Counted from the first letter of the stretch, positions 1 through 4,997 are shown. The stretch: 5,223 nucleotides of DNA from JACMLD01 sp040004415 (GCA_040004415.1 JBDUAY010000414.1:1-5223), one strand, 5' to 3'. Notes: generated by a model not told the origin, from the sequence alone. Program-made: numbers and translations.

Positions 1-68
1 AGCGTTTGAAGATCGAGCAACGGGTCGAGGACTTTTTGCGTGAGCAAAATGGACACCATTTGTTTTGA
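1..68 (+). CDS. 3' end of an unidentified gene (partial)
   Basis: The frame beginning at base 3 is open from the window edge and ends with TGA at 66-68, giving 21 visible residues that start RLKIEQRVEDF and end GHHLF. The mix of charged and hydrophobic residues, with an amphipathic helical look, resembles a real protein C-terminus, and the other two frames hold stops close by. Nothing in this tail identifies a family. The tail is short, so a chance open frame cannot be excluded. Confidence 0.35.
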   Translation, partial: RLKIEQRVEDFLREQNGHHLF

Positions 69-824
69 AATAAATTTGAGTGATCCCTCAAATGGAAATT
101 TAGTATAGGCAAGCAATAACTGGTAAATAAGAAAGCAGAAATGGACCCTCTCGCCACGCTAGCTGGGATAATAATGCAGGACAACAAATTATGATTGTTC
201 TTTTGAAGATATCCGGTATGCACCAAAGACAATACACGCCGCGCACCAACTTATTTCCAATTTCGGCCGACCTATATTACTATCGCCCGGAAATTGCAAC
301 CGTCTTCAAGGCCATTAAGGACTCCACAAAGAGCAATCAATTTCCGGTACATACTCAATCAGCATTATGCGAAGCCTAACAGATACAAATGCGGGTCATA
401 GTCAAATCACTCGGCTAAATGAATAATTTGGGTTTCATCATTAATAATGCTCAGAATAATTCACCTCACGCCTCCGCTCGGCGGTATAAATTTTATGAAG
501 TTTTTTTGGGGCGGACATCTAATTGAAAAACGGTAGGTTGGTTAAGTCTGGCAACGCGGATGGCTGTTTAATCATTGGCATGGTACCCGATCCTGAACAT
601 GCCGGTCTGTTTCCTGCAGCACGGCATTGCGTTCAATTGGTTGGTGGCTGTCAACACGATTGCCGTTTTGATTATATTTGATTATAATTGGTGTCGATAT
701 GTGTATTACTGTTTGGATCGGCATAACGGGCAAGCCGTGGCTGGTTAATAGGTTGCCAGTTGACAGGTATGGCTGCCGGATGACCTTTTTGAAATGTTTG
801 CTCTTCTGCAATTTGGGGCTTGGT
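69..824. other. Long intergenic region with no recognisable gene
   Basis: About 750 bases lie between the upstream gene tail and the promoter region of the two-component operon. A 62-codon plus-strand frame (191-379) and a 79-codon minus-strand frame (572-811) are open, but neither has a recognisable motif, a signal peptide or a convincing start region, and I do not call them genes. A 25-codon minus-strand frame (441-518, beginning MSAPKKLHK) is also open but is too short to support. A weak GC hairpin (CCGC, TCG, GCGG) lies at 474-484. The stretch may be decayed DNA or a long regulatory spacer; nothing seen decides between these. Confidence 0.5.
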
Positions 825-832
825 TAATTTTG
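825..832 (+). promoter_or_regulatory. Candidate Bacteroidota -7 element (TAATTTTG)
   Basis: TAATTTTG matches the Bacteroidota housekeeping -7 consensus TAnnTTTG exactly. It lies 78 bases before the response regulator start, so transcription would begin near 838-842 and leave a leader of about 70 nt. The -33 match is poor: the nearest TTTG (797-800) is 24 bp upstream rather than the usual 19 or so. The same 9-mer TTAATTTTG recurs at 2889-2897, downstream of the kinase gene. Confidence 0.35.
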
Positions 833-876
833 AGTAAGGCCTACAGATTGTCTACAAAATTCAGGATTATTTTAGA

Positions 877-922
877 CAAATGCTTGTATGAAAATGCTGC
901 AAATGCTTGTATGAAAATCCTG
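877..922 (+). repeat. 23-bp tandem duplication over the response regulator start
   Basis: Two head-to-tail 23-bp copies (877-899 and 900-922) differ at one position only, G at 896 against C at 919. Each copy contains ATGCTTGTATGAAAAT, so the sequence around the response regulator start codon is duplicated just upstream. Because 23 is not a multiple of three, the upstream copy of the start codon (888) is out of frame with the gene. The near identity suggests a recent duplication. Confidence 0.9.
888..914 (+). CDS. Possible 8-codon leader ORF overlapping the response regulator start
   Basis: ATG at 888, the duplicated copy of the response regulator start, opens an 8-codon frame reading MKMLQMLV. 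It stops with TGA at 912-914, so its stop and the regulator's ATG share ATGA (911-914). Nested ATGs at 894 and 903 end at the same stop. This geometry is classic for translational coupling, and the frame could serve as an upstream ORF that feeds or dampens initiation at 911. It exists only because of the 23-bp duplication, so it may be incidental. No strong ribosome binding site precedes it. Confidence 0.2.
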   Translation: MKMLQMLV

Positions 923-1585
923 ATTATAGAAGATGAACCCGCGCTAAGCAGCAGCATAGCTGCTTACCTGAAAGCTGAAAAATTTCATTGTGAAACTGCG
1001 GACGACCTGCAGACTGCCGCCAGTAAAGTACACGCATTTGATTATGACTGCATCCTCCTCGACATAAGCCTGCCGGACGGCAATGGCCTGCAATTGCTGA
1101 AGGAATTAAAATTGAATGGCAAGACAGATGGTGTGATTATTATTTCCGCAAAAAGTTCTCTCGAGGAAAAGATTAACGGGCTTCAGTTGGGGGCGGATGA
1201 TTATATTGCCAAACCGTTTTACCTTTCTGAACTCAGTGCCCGTATCGCTGCAGTCATCAGGCGCAGAAAGTTTAATGGAGCAGAAACGCTTGTGCTGAAC
1301 GAACTCAGCATTAATTTTGCTGCCAAAACAGCGTATGTATTGGGCAAGCCTGTTTACCTAACGAGGACAGAGTACGACCTGTTGCTATATATGGTTGTGA
1401 ATAAAAACCGGGTACTGTCAAAAAATGCGCTGGCAGCTTGTTTATCCGACATCGTCACGGGAGGCTTTAATGAGTTTATCTATTCCCATATTAAAAACCT
1501 TAAAAAAAAATTGACTGCTGCGGGCTGCAGTGACTACATCAAAACAATGTACGGCACGGGTTATAAATTTGAAATAGACACATGA
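911..1585 (+). CDS. OmpR/PhoB-family two-component response regulator
   Basis: A cytoplasmic transcription factor of 224 residues, the usual length for this family. Residues 1-116 form the receiver domain: acidic pair E7/D8 in MKILIIEDEP, phospho-acceptor D51 in CILLDISLPDGNG, S79 in the switch position, Y98, and the invariant K101 in DDYIAKPF. Residues from about 125 to the end form a winged-helix DNA-binding domain, with the recognition-helix region around EFIYSHIKNLKKKL and the C-terminal hairpin MYGTGYKF. ATG 911 is chosen because MKILIIEDE is where receiver domains begin; the frame stays open back to an ATG at 794, but those 39 extra residues resemble no receiver extension and would cover the candidate promoter. 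The stop overlaps the kinase start by ATGA, so the two are cotranslated partners. The target is unknown; tandem 11-bp repeats at 2895-2938 are a candidate binding site. Confidence 0.95.
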   Translation: MKILIIEDEPALSSSIAAYLKAEKFHCETADDLQTAASKVHAFDYDCILLDISLPDGNGLQLLKELKLNGKTDGVIIISAKSSLEEKINGLQLGADDYIAKPFYLSELSARIAAVIRRRKFNGAETLVLNELSINFAAKTAYVLGKPVYLTRTEYDLLLYMVVNKNRVLSKNALAACLSDIVTGGFNEFIYSHIKNLKKKLTAAGCSDYIKTMYGTGYKFEIDT

Positions 1586-2850
1586 AGCTTATCGACCGCT
1601 ATACAAGATCTTATATCGGTTACGCGGGGATAATGCTTGCAGTGACCATTCCGGTTCTTTATTTTTCGGTGCAATTTCTTGTTGCAAGGCGTATCGACCA
1701 AAACCTGCTCCGTCAAAAAAAAATGATAGTAAGCAGTATCAGCAACATTGCCCCCAACGAACCATTTACGCATACTATTTTTTTAGAGCCCGGTTTATCT
1801 TTCAGCCCGGCTGTATTGCCAATAACAGAAAGCGATAAGTTTTCGGTCGTGCAGCATTTTGATACGACAGATAATGATTACGAACCTTGGCGTGTGCTTA
1901 CAACTACTGTATATATTCACAGAAAACCCTACCTGCTTGAACTCAGCAGCTCTTTACTTGACAAAGAAGAATTGATTGCGGGCATCGTATTAATGGTTGG
2001 CATTATCCTGCTACTTTTTATGACAGGCTTATTTGCCATCAACAGATCTTTGTCTGTTAATATATGGAAGCCTTTTTATCGTACCATTGGTATGCTTAAT
2101 AATTATAAAATTGAAAAGGACGAAGTGTTGTTTTTTGAAAAAATAAAGGTTGATGAATTCGCTGAACTCAATACTGTCATCCACTCCCTGACGGCCCGCA
2201 ATGCTGAAGTTTTTGAATCGCAAAAATCGTTTATTGAAAATGTTTCGCATGAAATGCAGACACCTGTTGCCATTCAACAGGTGAAGCTGGAATTACTCCT
2301 CCAAACCCAACCGCTTTCAGCAGCACAATACCGGTTAATCGCAGATTTGATGGATAACACGCAGCAAGCCGGGATACTACACAATTGCATGTTGTTATTG
2401 GCAAAGATCGATAACCGGCAATTCCGCGACGCGGAATTATTTTCTGCCAGCGCAATCGTTGAAAACCTGGTAGAACAATACGCCTTACAGGCCGATCTTA
2501 AAAAAATTGTCGTCAATTTAGCGTTGGCTGGTGATATACAGGTGCAGGCGAATAAAGGATTAATAGAAGTTATGATTGGTAATCTTTTAAACAATGCCAT
2601 CCGGCACAATAGCACTGGTGGCAGCGTTCAAATAAGCAGTTCAAAAAACAGCATCGCATTTACGAACTCCGCAGCAGACGGACCACTTGATGAAAACACT
2701 TTGTTTCAACGTTTCCATGGTAAATCAGCATTGAATGGCGGTACTGGACTAGGGCTTCACATCGCCAAAAAAATTGCGGACCTGTACGAATTCGGTTTAA
2801 GGTATGATTTCGTTAGTTTACAACACCGTTTCACACTGACGTTTCTATAA
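1582..2850 (+). CDS. Sensor histidine kinase, two transmembrane segments
   Basis: An inner-membrane sensor of 422 residues that should autophosphorylate and pass phosphate to D51 of the regulator encoded just upstream. Membrane segments lie at about 11-34 and 131-153, enclosing a periplasmic sensing region of roughly 95 residues with no motif I recognise. A linker (about 155-212) leads to the HisKA domain with phospho-acceptor H223 in SHEMQTPVA. The ATP-binding domain has the N-box NLLNNAIRHN (334-343), an F-box FQRF (375-378) and a G2 box GTGLGL (387-392). The usual DxGxG G1 box is replaced by a TNSAADGPL-like segment; such degenerate G1 boxes are common in Bacteroidota kinases of this type, so it is probably active. 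The HisKA style (HEMQTPVAI) is characteristic of Bacteroidota. Start ATG 1582 overlaps the regulator stop (ATGA). The signal is unknown. No terminator follows directly; the first lies at 3109-3134. Confidence 0.95.
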   Translation: MKLIDRYTRSYIGYAGIMLAVTIPVLYFSVQFLVARRIDQNLLRQKKMIVSSISNIAPNEPFTHTIFLEPGLSFSPAVLPITESDKFSVVQHFDTTDNDYEPWRVLTTTVYIHRKPYLLELSSSLLDKEELIAGIVLMVGIILLLFMTGLFAINRSLSVNIWKPFYRTIGMLNNYKIEKDEVLFFEKIKVDEFAELNTVIHSLTARNAEVFESQKSFIENVSHEMQTPVAIQQVKLELLLQTQPLSAAQYRLIADLMDNTQQAGILHNCMLLLAKIDNRQFRDAELFSASAIVENLVEQYALQADLKKIVVNLALAGDIQVQANKGLIEVMIGNLLNNAIRHNSTGGSVQISSSKNSIAFTNSAADGPLDENTLFQRFHGKSALNGGTGLGLHIAKKIADLYEFGLRYDFVSLQHRFTLTFL

Positions 2851-2855
2851 CCATT

Positions 2856-2884
2856 TTGACTTACTATAAACGTGTTGATATATT
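2856..2884 (+). promoter_or_regulatory. Sigma70-like promoter downstream of the kinase gene
   Basis: TTGACT (2856-2861), a 17-bp spacer and TATATT (2879-2884) give five of six consensus bases in each box at ideal spacing. Transcription would start near 2890-2892, six bases beyond the -10 box and just before the 11-bp repeats. Bacteroidota housekeeping sigma factors prefer TTTG and TAnnTTTG, so this match is suggestive rather than proof, although a TTTTGAC core also satisfies the -33 element. The overlapping TAATTTTG at 2890-2897 is an alternative -7 element, without a -33 box at normal distance. Confidence 0.4.
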
Positions 2885-2889
2885 CGTAT

Positions 2890-2897
2890 TAATTTTG
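2890..2897 (+). promoter_or_regulatory. Alternative -7 element TAATTTTG overlapping the first 11-bp repeat
   Basis: An exact TAnnTTTG match whose last three bases are also the first three bases of the first tandem repeat. If used, transcription would start near 2904, inside the repeat array, and a protein bound to the repeats would directly contact or block polymerase. The nearest upstream TTTG (2855-2858) is 31 bp away, too far for a normal -33 box, so activity would probably need an activator or would be low. Confidence 0.25.
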
Positions 2898-2938
2898 GAG
2901 GGATTCTGCAGGGATATTGGAGGGATGTTGGAGGGGAA
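2895..2938 (+). repeat. Four tandem 11-bp repeats, consensus TTGGAGGGATN
   Basis: The units are TTGGAGGGATT (2895-2905), CTGCAGGGATA (2906-2916), TTGGAGGGATG (2917-2927) and TTGGAGGGGAA (2928-2938). AGGG is invariant and the period is exactly 11 bp, about one helical turn, so all copies face one side of the DNA. OmpR/PhoB-class regulators typically bind tandem direct repeats with 11-bp phasing, as at Pho boxes, and one is encoded immediately upstream. Other readings: the GGAGGG units are perfect anti-anti-Shine-Dalgarno sequences if transcribed, and four G-runs separated by 8-nt gaps could form a weak G-quadruplex. No similar array is visible before the response regulator gene, so simple autoregulation through this motif is not supported. 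Confidence 0.85.
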
Positions 2939-3025
2939 ATGAGTCTACAAAATAAAGCTGGGCTGAATGATTACAACAAATCTGATCACCATACCTGCCT
3001 AAAGACTTATGGCGGGAACGGATAA
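2939..3025 (+). CDS. Possible small ORF (28 residues)
   Basis: ATG 2939 follows GGAGGGG with a 4-base gap, an unusually strong Shine-Dalgarno sequence for Bacteroidota, and the frame runs 28 codons to TAA. The predicted peptide starts MSLQNKAGLNDYNK, is hydrophilic, has one Cys, two adjacent His and a glycine-rich end (YGGNG). It has no signal peptide or membrane segment and matches no family I recognise. The strong start signal is made from the last 11-bp repeat, so it may be fortuitous. It sits between a plausible promoter and a terminator, with a second small frame 7 bases downstream. The same segment could instead be part of a non-coding RNA. Confidence 0.25.
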   Translation: MSLQNKAGLNDYNKSDHHTCLKTYGGNG

Positions 3026-3032
3026 ACGAAAA

Positions 3033-3110
3033 ATGAAAACTAATGGTTTCATGGCACATGATTTGAAATCATGTTACAGGTTTTTCATAGGATATTGGAT
3101 AAGAAAGTAG
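3033..3110 (+). CDS. Possible small ORF (25 residues) ending at a terminator
   Basis: ATG 3033 opens a 25-codon frame to TAG 3108-3110. The peptide begins MKTNGFMAHDLK and ends in an aromatic, basic segment (YRFFIGYWIRK), which could associate with a membrane surface. The stop codon overlaps the first bases of the terminator stem, the compact arrangement expected of a last gene in a transcript. Only a weak purine stretch (ACGAAAA) precedes the start. A 19-bp inverted repeat (3056-3074) lies inside the frame. No family is recognised, and a frame of this length can easily occur by chance. Confidence 0.25.
   Translation: MKTNGFMAHDLKSCYRFFIGYWIRK
3056..3074. repeat. Perfect 9-bp inverted repeat with one central base
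   Basis: ACATGATTT, G, AAATCATGT is a perfect inverted repeat. In RNA it folds as a stem with a small loop; the 5-bp CATGA/TCATG stem closing a TTTGAAA loop has the shape of a tRNA anticodon arm. It may be an operator, or a structural element of the short transcript between the 2856 promoter and the 3109 terminator. Confidence 0.6.
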
Positions 3111-3134
3111 CTGTATTTCTATACAGCTTTTTTT
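3109..3134 (+). terminator. Intrinsic terminator, plus strand
   Basis: AGCTGTAT (3109-3116), loop TTCT, ATACAGCT (3121-3128) form a perfect 8-bp stem followed by a run of seven T (3128-3134). The polarity is plus-strand. It can end either the two-component operon, with a 258-base 3' tail, or a separate short transcript begun near 2891. In the minus direction the stem is followed by only a broken T-run, so it is a poor terminator for the convergent gene at 3119-3388. Confidence 0.85.
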
Positions 3135-3388
3135 ATACAAATATTTGCAAAATCACTTTGAGTTTTAACCTTGCTGGCAACTATTGCTTTAAATAAATAT
3201 GCTTTTACTATCTCAATGTAATAAGTCAGCAGCCGGCCTGGTGATGAATTTTTTTTATCTCTAACAAAGCGTGCACGCATTCTCATCATATCTTTCTGGA
3301 CAACATTTAATTTGTCTATCGTGTAAGACATTGCAGCTTTATGTGAACCGGATGAAACAAAATTGTGGAATGCTTCTGATGACTGCAT
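3119..3388 (-). CDS. Hypothetical protein, 89 residues
   Basis: A convergent minus-strand frame from ATG 3388 to TAG 3119-3121. The open frame extends upstream to about 3463 without another ATG; AGGGA lies 3 bases before this ATG, which favours it. The protein is basic and apparently helical (IDKLNVVQKDMMRMRARFV, then LLTYYIEIVKAYLFKAIVAS), with no signal peptide and no clear membrane segment. The layout of a basic helix followed by a turn and an amphipathic helix could be a nucleic-acid-binding fold, but I recognise no family. Its last codons are read from the terminator T-run and stem, so the C-terminus CIKKAV may be an accident of readthrough into that hairpin. A truncated gene fragment is possible. 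Its upstream region overlaps the start of the kinase pseudogene. Confidence 0.4.
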   Translation of the reverse strand: MQSSEAFHNFVSSGSHKAAMSYTIDKLNVVQKDMMRMRARFVRDKKNSSPGRLLTYYIEIVKAYLFKAIVASKVKTQSDFANICIKKAV

Positions 3389-3439
3389 AGTTCCCTGATA
3401 CTGGTTACTTGTATGGTGAAGTGATGCAACTGGCCAAAG

Positions 3440-3946
3440 AATATTAAGATGTTGACAGATTCTTTACAAGCAAACGATGTTGTGCCTGACCTGGTTACCA
3501 ATGCAAGATTTCGCAAATTGTATGGAACACAATTTGTGACGTGTACACTGGTCTTGTAGAGGGTTGCAATTCCCGGGCGGTAGATAATAACTATCGCCCA
3601 AAATTGCTGCTTGTACTGTCACGCTGTAATTCCGATCTTCGCCAACTACTTTCAAATGCAATCAAATTCACACTGCGGGCAGGAAATGTTATCATTGGTA
3701 CCTGCCGTTCATCTTGTGACGTAGGAGTTTATGTAACAGATTCTGCAACGGGAATGACTACTGAAATATTGCAAAAAGTAACAGGCTGCAGTTAAATTAA
3801 TACAAATGGTAGAGCAGACGAGCCTGGTACCGGACCGGGATTAACGTTGTGCAAAGAATTTGTGCAAAAAAATGGAAGTATTGTCTGTAGACAGCGAACG
3901 GCAAACCGGCAGTCCATTTTCTTTTGTGTTACCGCTTGCAAAGTAA
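3440..3946 (+). pseudogene. Degraded sensor histidine kinase C-terminal half
   Basis: Pieces of a Bacteroidota kinase can be read in order across two frames. Frame 2 from 3440 reads KMLTDSLQANDVVPDLV, the HisKA region after the H-box. At about 3503 the homology moves to frame 1 (ISQIVWNTICDVYTGLVEG) and the intervening linker of perhaps 30 codons is missing. The N-box LLSNAIKFT (3646-3672) is intact. The G1 box is DSATG (3739-3753), its first glycine changed to alanine. An in-frame TAA lies at 3793-3795. The G2 box is GTGPGL (3826-3843) with P for L, then LCKEFVQKNGSI. One extra base at about 3883 moves the frame again, giving VDSE and the family-typical end SFVLPLAK with TAA at 3944-3946. 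The sensor part and the H-box are absent. It cannot make a working kinase and is of a different kinase type from the intact one at 1582. Confidence 0.85.
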
Positions 3947-4111
3947 GGCCAGAATATATTGAGCAATTAATTTTTTTAGAATCAACCCTGCCGCTACTGA
4001 GCTGTATAGCGGGTTAATAAGCTTTTAGATAATATCATTTTCAAATTCCATGATGGCCAAACATTTTTACACTTCCCCTTCTACAGAATTTCTCCAAGAT
4101 TGTTTCTTATT

Positions 4112-4135
4112 TTCTACAACACGAGTGGTGTAGAA
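4112..4135. repeat. 24-bp near-perfect palindrome, operator-like
   Basis: TTCTACAACAC, GA, GTGGTGTAGAA: two 11-bp arms with 10 of 11 pairs matching around a 2-bp centre. A third copy of TTCTACA stands at 4079-4085, exactly 33 bp (three helical turns) before the left arm, and TACTACA occurs at 4141-4147. The CTACA/TGTAG half-sites resemble sites for dimeric repressors; the TACA/TGTA core is reminiscent of BlaI/MecI-type operators, but that is only a resemblance. No gene begins nearby, so it may be an orphan operator or the hairpin of a lost transcript. Confidence 0.6.
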
Positions 4136-4201
4136 TTATTTACTACAAACCCTTATAGCAGTCCTCAAACCAATACGCCACCTTTGTTTTAGGTCTTGCG
4201 G

Positions 4202-4284
4202 ATATGACTATATTATATAGGAACCTGATCTGGTAAAAAAGGCATGCGCGAAATCCAGCCATACCCTGCATAGTCTAGTCATAT
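4202..4284. repeat. Spaced 9-bp inverted repeat
   Basis: ATATGACTA (4202-4210) and TAGTCATAT (4276-4284) are exact reverse complements separated by 65 bp. Pairing does not extend at either side. The arms are short and AT-rich; this could be the ends of a tiny non-autonomous element or chance. No target-site duplication is visible at the outer edges. Confidence 0.3.
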
Positions 4285-4297
4285 TATTACTGTTTAA

Positions 4298-4510
4298 ATT
4301 TTTATACGTAAAGGCCCTACCGCAAAACTTTTCTTCGGTATCCCGCGGCGCGTAGGGGTACCTTACCAATATAATCGCTACCAGTTCTATAAAAACGGCA
4401 AAGCATTTTTCAGGTCCATCGACTCGTCACTGCAGGCGCAACCTTCTAATCACTTGTCAAATATTTTAATTATACAAAGAGATAATGTTGAGCTGGTGCA
4501 TACAACCTGA
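4298..4510 (+). pseudogene. Possible decayed coding fragment without start codon
   Basis: After a TAA at 4295-4297 the frame is open for 70 codons to TGA 4508-4510, with no ATG. The reading includes FFGIPRRVGVPYQYNRYQFY and later VELVHTT, a residue mix that looks protein-like and not like random AT-rich translation. I recognise no family, and no promoter or start is associated. It may be a fragment of a lost gene, consistent with the neighbouring kinase pseudogene, or chance. Confidence 0.2.
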
Positions 4511-4667
4511 ACACATCCCCTTGAATAATATAATCTTACTTTTTTTAGCATTATCTGTAATAAATAGGTTGTTGAGGTTGGATAAACACTGTGGCATGAA
4601 AATAGAATCCCTGCAGTAATACGCATTTCGAGCCACTTATTAAATTATCATCTAAAACTATTGATTT

Positions 4668-4997
4668 ATGAAAAGGTTATGGTTAATCGCAGCGGGTTTT
4701 GCGCTTGCAACAGTAGCTATTGGACAGACACCGGAACAACATGAAAAGAAAAAAGCAGAAATGAAAGATTTGAAAACAGATGTCGTGGAAAAACGCGAAG
4801 AAAATAAGGAAATGGGAAAACATATCACCCATGTAAAGTTTAAGAAAGCAGTGCATGACAGAAAAGAGAAGAGAGCAGAGAAAAGAGATATCCGTAAAGA
4901 CGAAGTGCACCTGAAAAACCAGGGTGTGAAACATCCGGTAGCAAAAGTAAAACACGAATTAAAAGCAGAAAAGGAAGAAAAGAAAGCTAAATATTAA
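4668..4997 (+). CDS. Small exported lysine-rich protein of unknown function
   Basis: A protein of 109 residues with a classic Sec signal peptide: MKR, a hydrophobic core (LWLIAAGFALATVAIG) and probable cleavage after G19, before QTPEQ. There is no lipobox cysteine, and no Cys at all in the protein, so it should be a free periplasmic or secreted protein. The mature part is about 90 residues with 24 Lys, 5 Arg, 7 His, 14 Glu and 5 Asp. It is strongly charged with net positive charge and predicted almost wholly helical, from blocks such as HEKKKAEMKDLK, DRKEKRAEKRD and KAEKEEKKAKY; a long single helix or coiled coil is likely. Small proteins of this sort are common and mostly uncharacterised in Bacteroidota; binding to anionic surface polymers, nucleic acid or metal are guesses. 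It is monocistronic, with a strong terminator 47 bases after the stop. Confidence 0.85.
   Translation: MKRLWLIAAGFALATVAIGQTPEQHEKKKAEMKDLKTDVVEKREENKEMGKHITHVKFKKAVHDRKEKRAEKRDIRKDEVHLKNQGVKHPVAKVKHELKAEKEEKKAKY

Larger units (their letters stand above)
3947..4667. other. Long region without a recognisable intact gene
   Basis: About 720 bases between the kinase pseudogene and the exported-protein gene. No start-to-stop frame of convincing length is present on either strand; the best short one is a 27-codon frame from ATGATG at 4050-4133 with no recognisable motif. It holds a 24-bp near palindrome (4112-4135), a spaced inverted repeat (4202-4284) and an open frame without ATG (4298-4510) that may be a gene remnant. 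Following directly on a pseudogene, the stretch is best read as decaying former coding DNA. A weak promoter-like pair TTGGAT (4578-4583), 19 bp, TAGAAT (4603-4608) precedes the next gene. Confidence 0.5.

Noticed and set aside
191..379. 62-codon plus-strand ORF
   Set aside because: No motif, signal peptide or family resemblance, and no supporting start context; a chance open frame is more likely.
572..811. 79-codon minus-strand ORF
   Set aside because: Unrecognisable sequence. Plus-strand pieces opposite it, such as IIGMVPDPEHAGLF, are equally unconvincing, so neither strand is called.
794..910. An N-terminal extension of the response regulator starting at ATG 794
   Set aside because: The 39 extra residues do not resemble a receiver-domain extension, they would cover the TAATTTTG promoter candidate and the duplication, and MKILIIEDE at 911 is the normal beginning of the domain.
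2029..2615. Several minus-strand ORFs opposite the histidine kinase
   Set aside because: They are antisense shadows of a fully supported kinase gene and show no independent coding features.
2912..3099. Second copy of GGATATTGGA (2912-2921 and 3090-3099)
   Set aside because: A single 10-base match without the AGGG core of the tandem repeats; too short to treat as another repeat unit.
3036..3110. A complete tRNA-Ser around the anticodon-like arm
   Set aside because: No TψC arm (GGTTCGA...), no matching acceptor arms and no plausible D-arm could be found.
3464..3661. Minus-strand ORF opposite the kinase pseudogene
   Set aside because: The plus strand carries recognisable kinase motifs here, which makes the minus-strand frame a shadow.
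3541..3795. A free-standing 84-residue protein
   Set aside because: It is only the in-frame middle piece of the kinase remnant, and homology continues both before its ATG and after its stop.
4683..4955. 90-codon minus-strand ORF rich in Phe and Cys
   Set aside because: It is the antisense of the lysine-rich exported protein: AAA/GAA codons read backwards give Phe and Ser.
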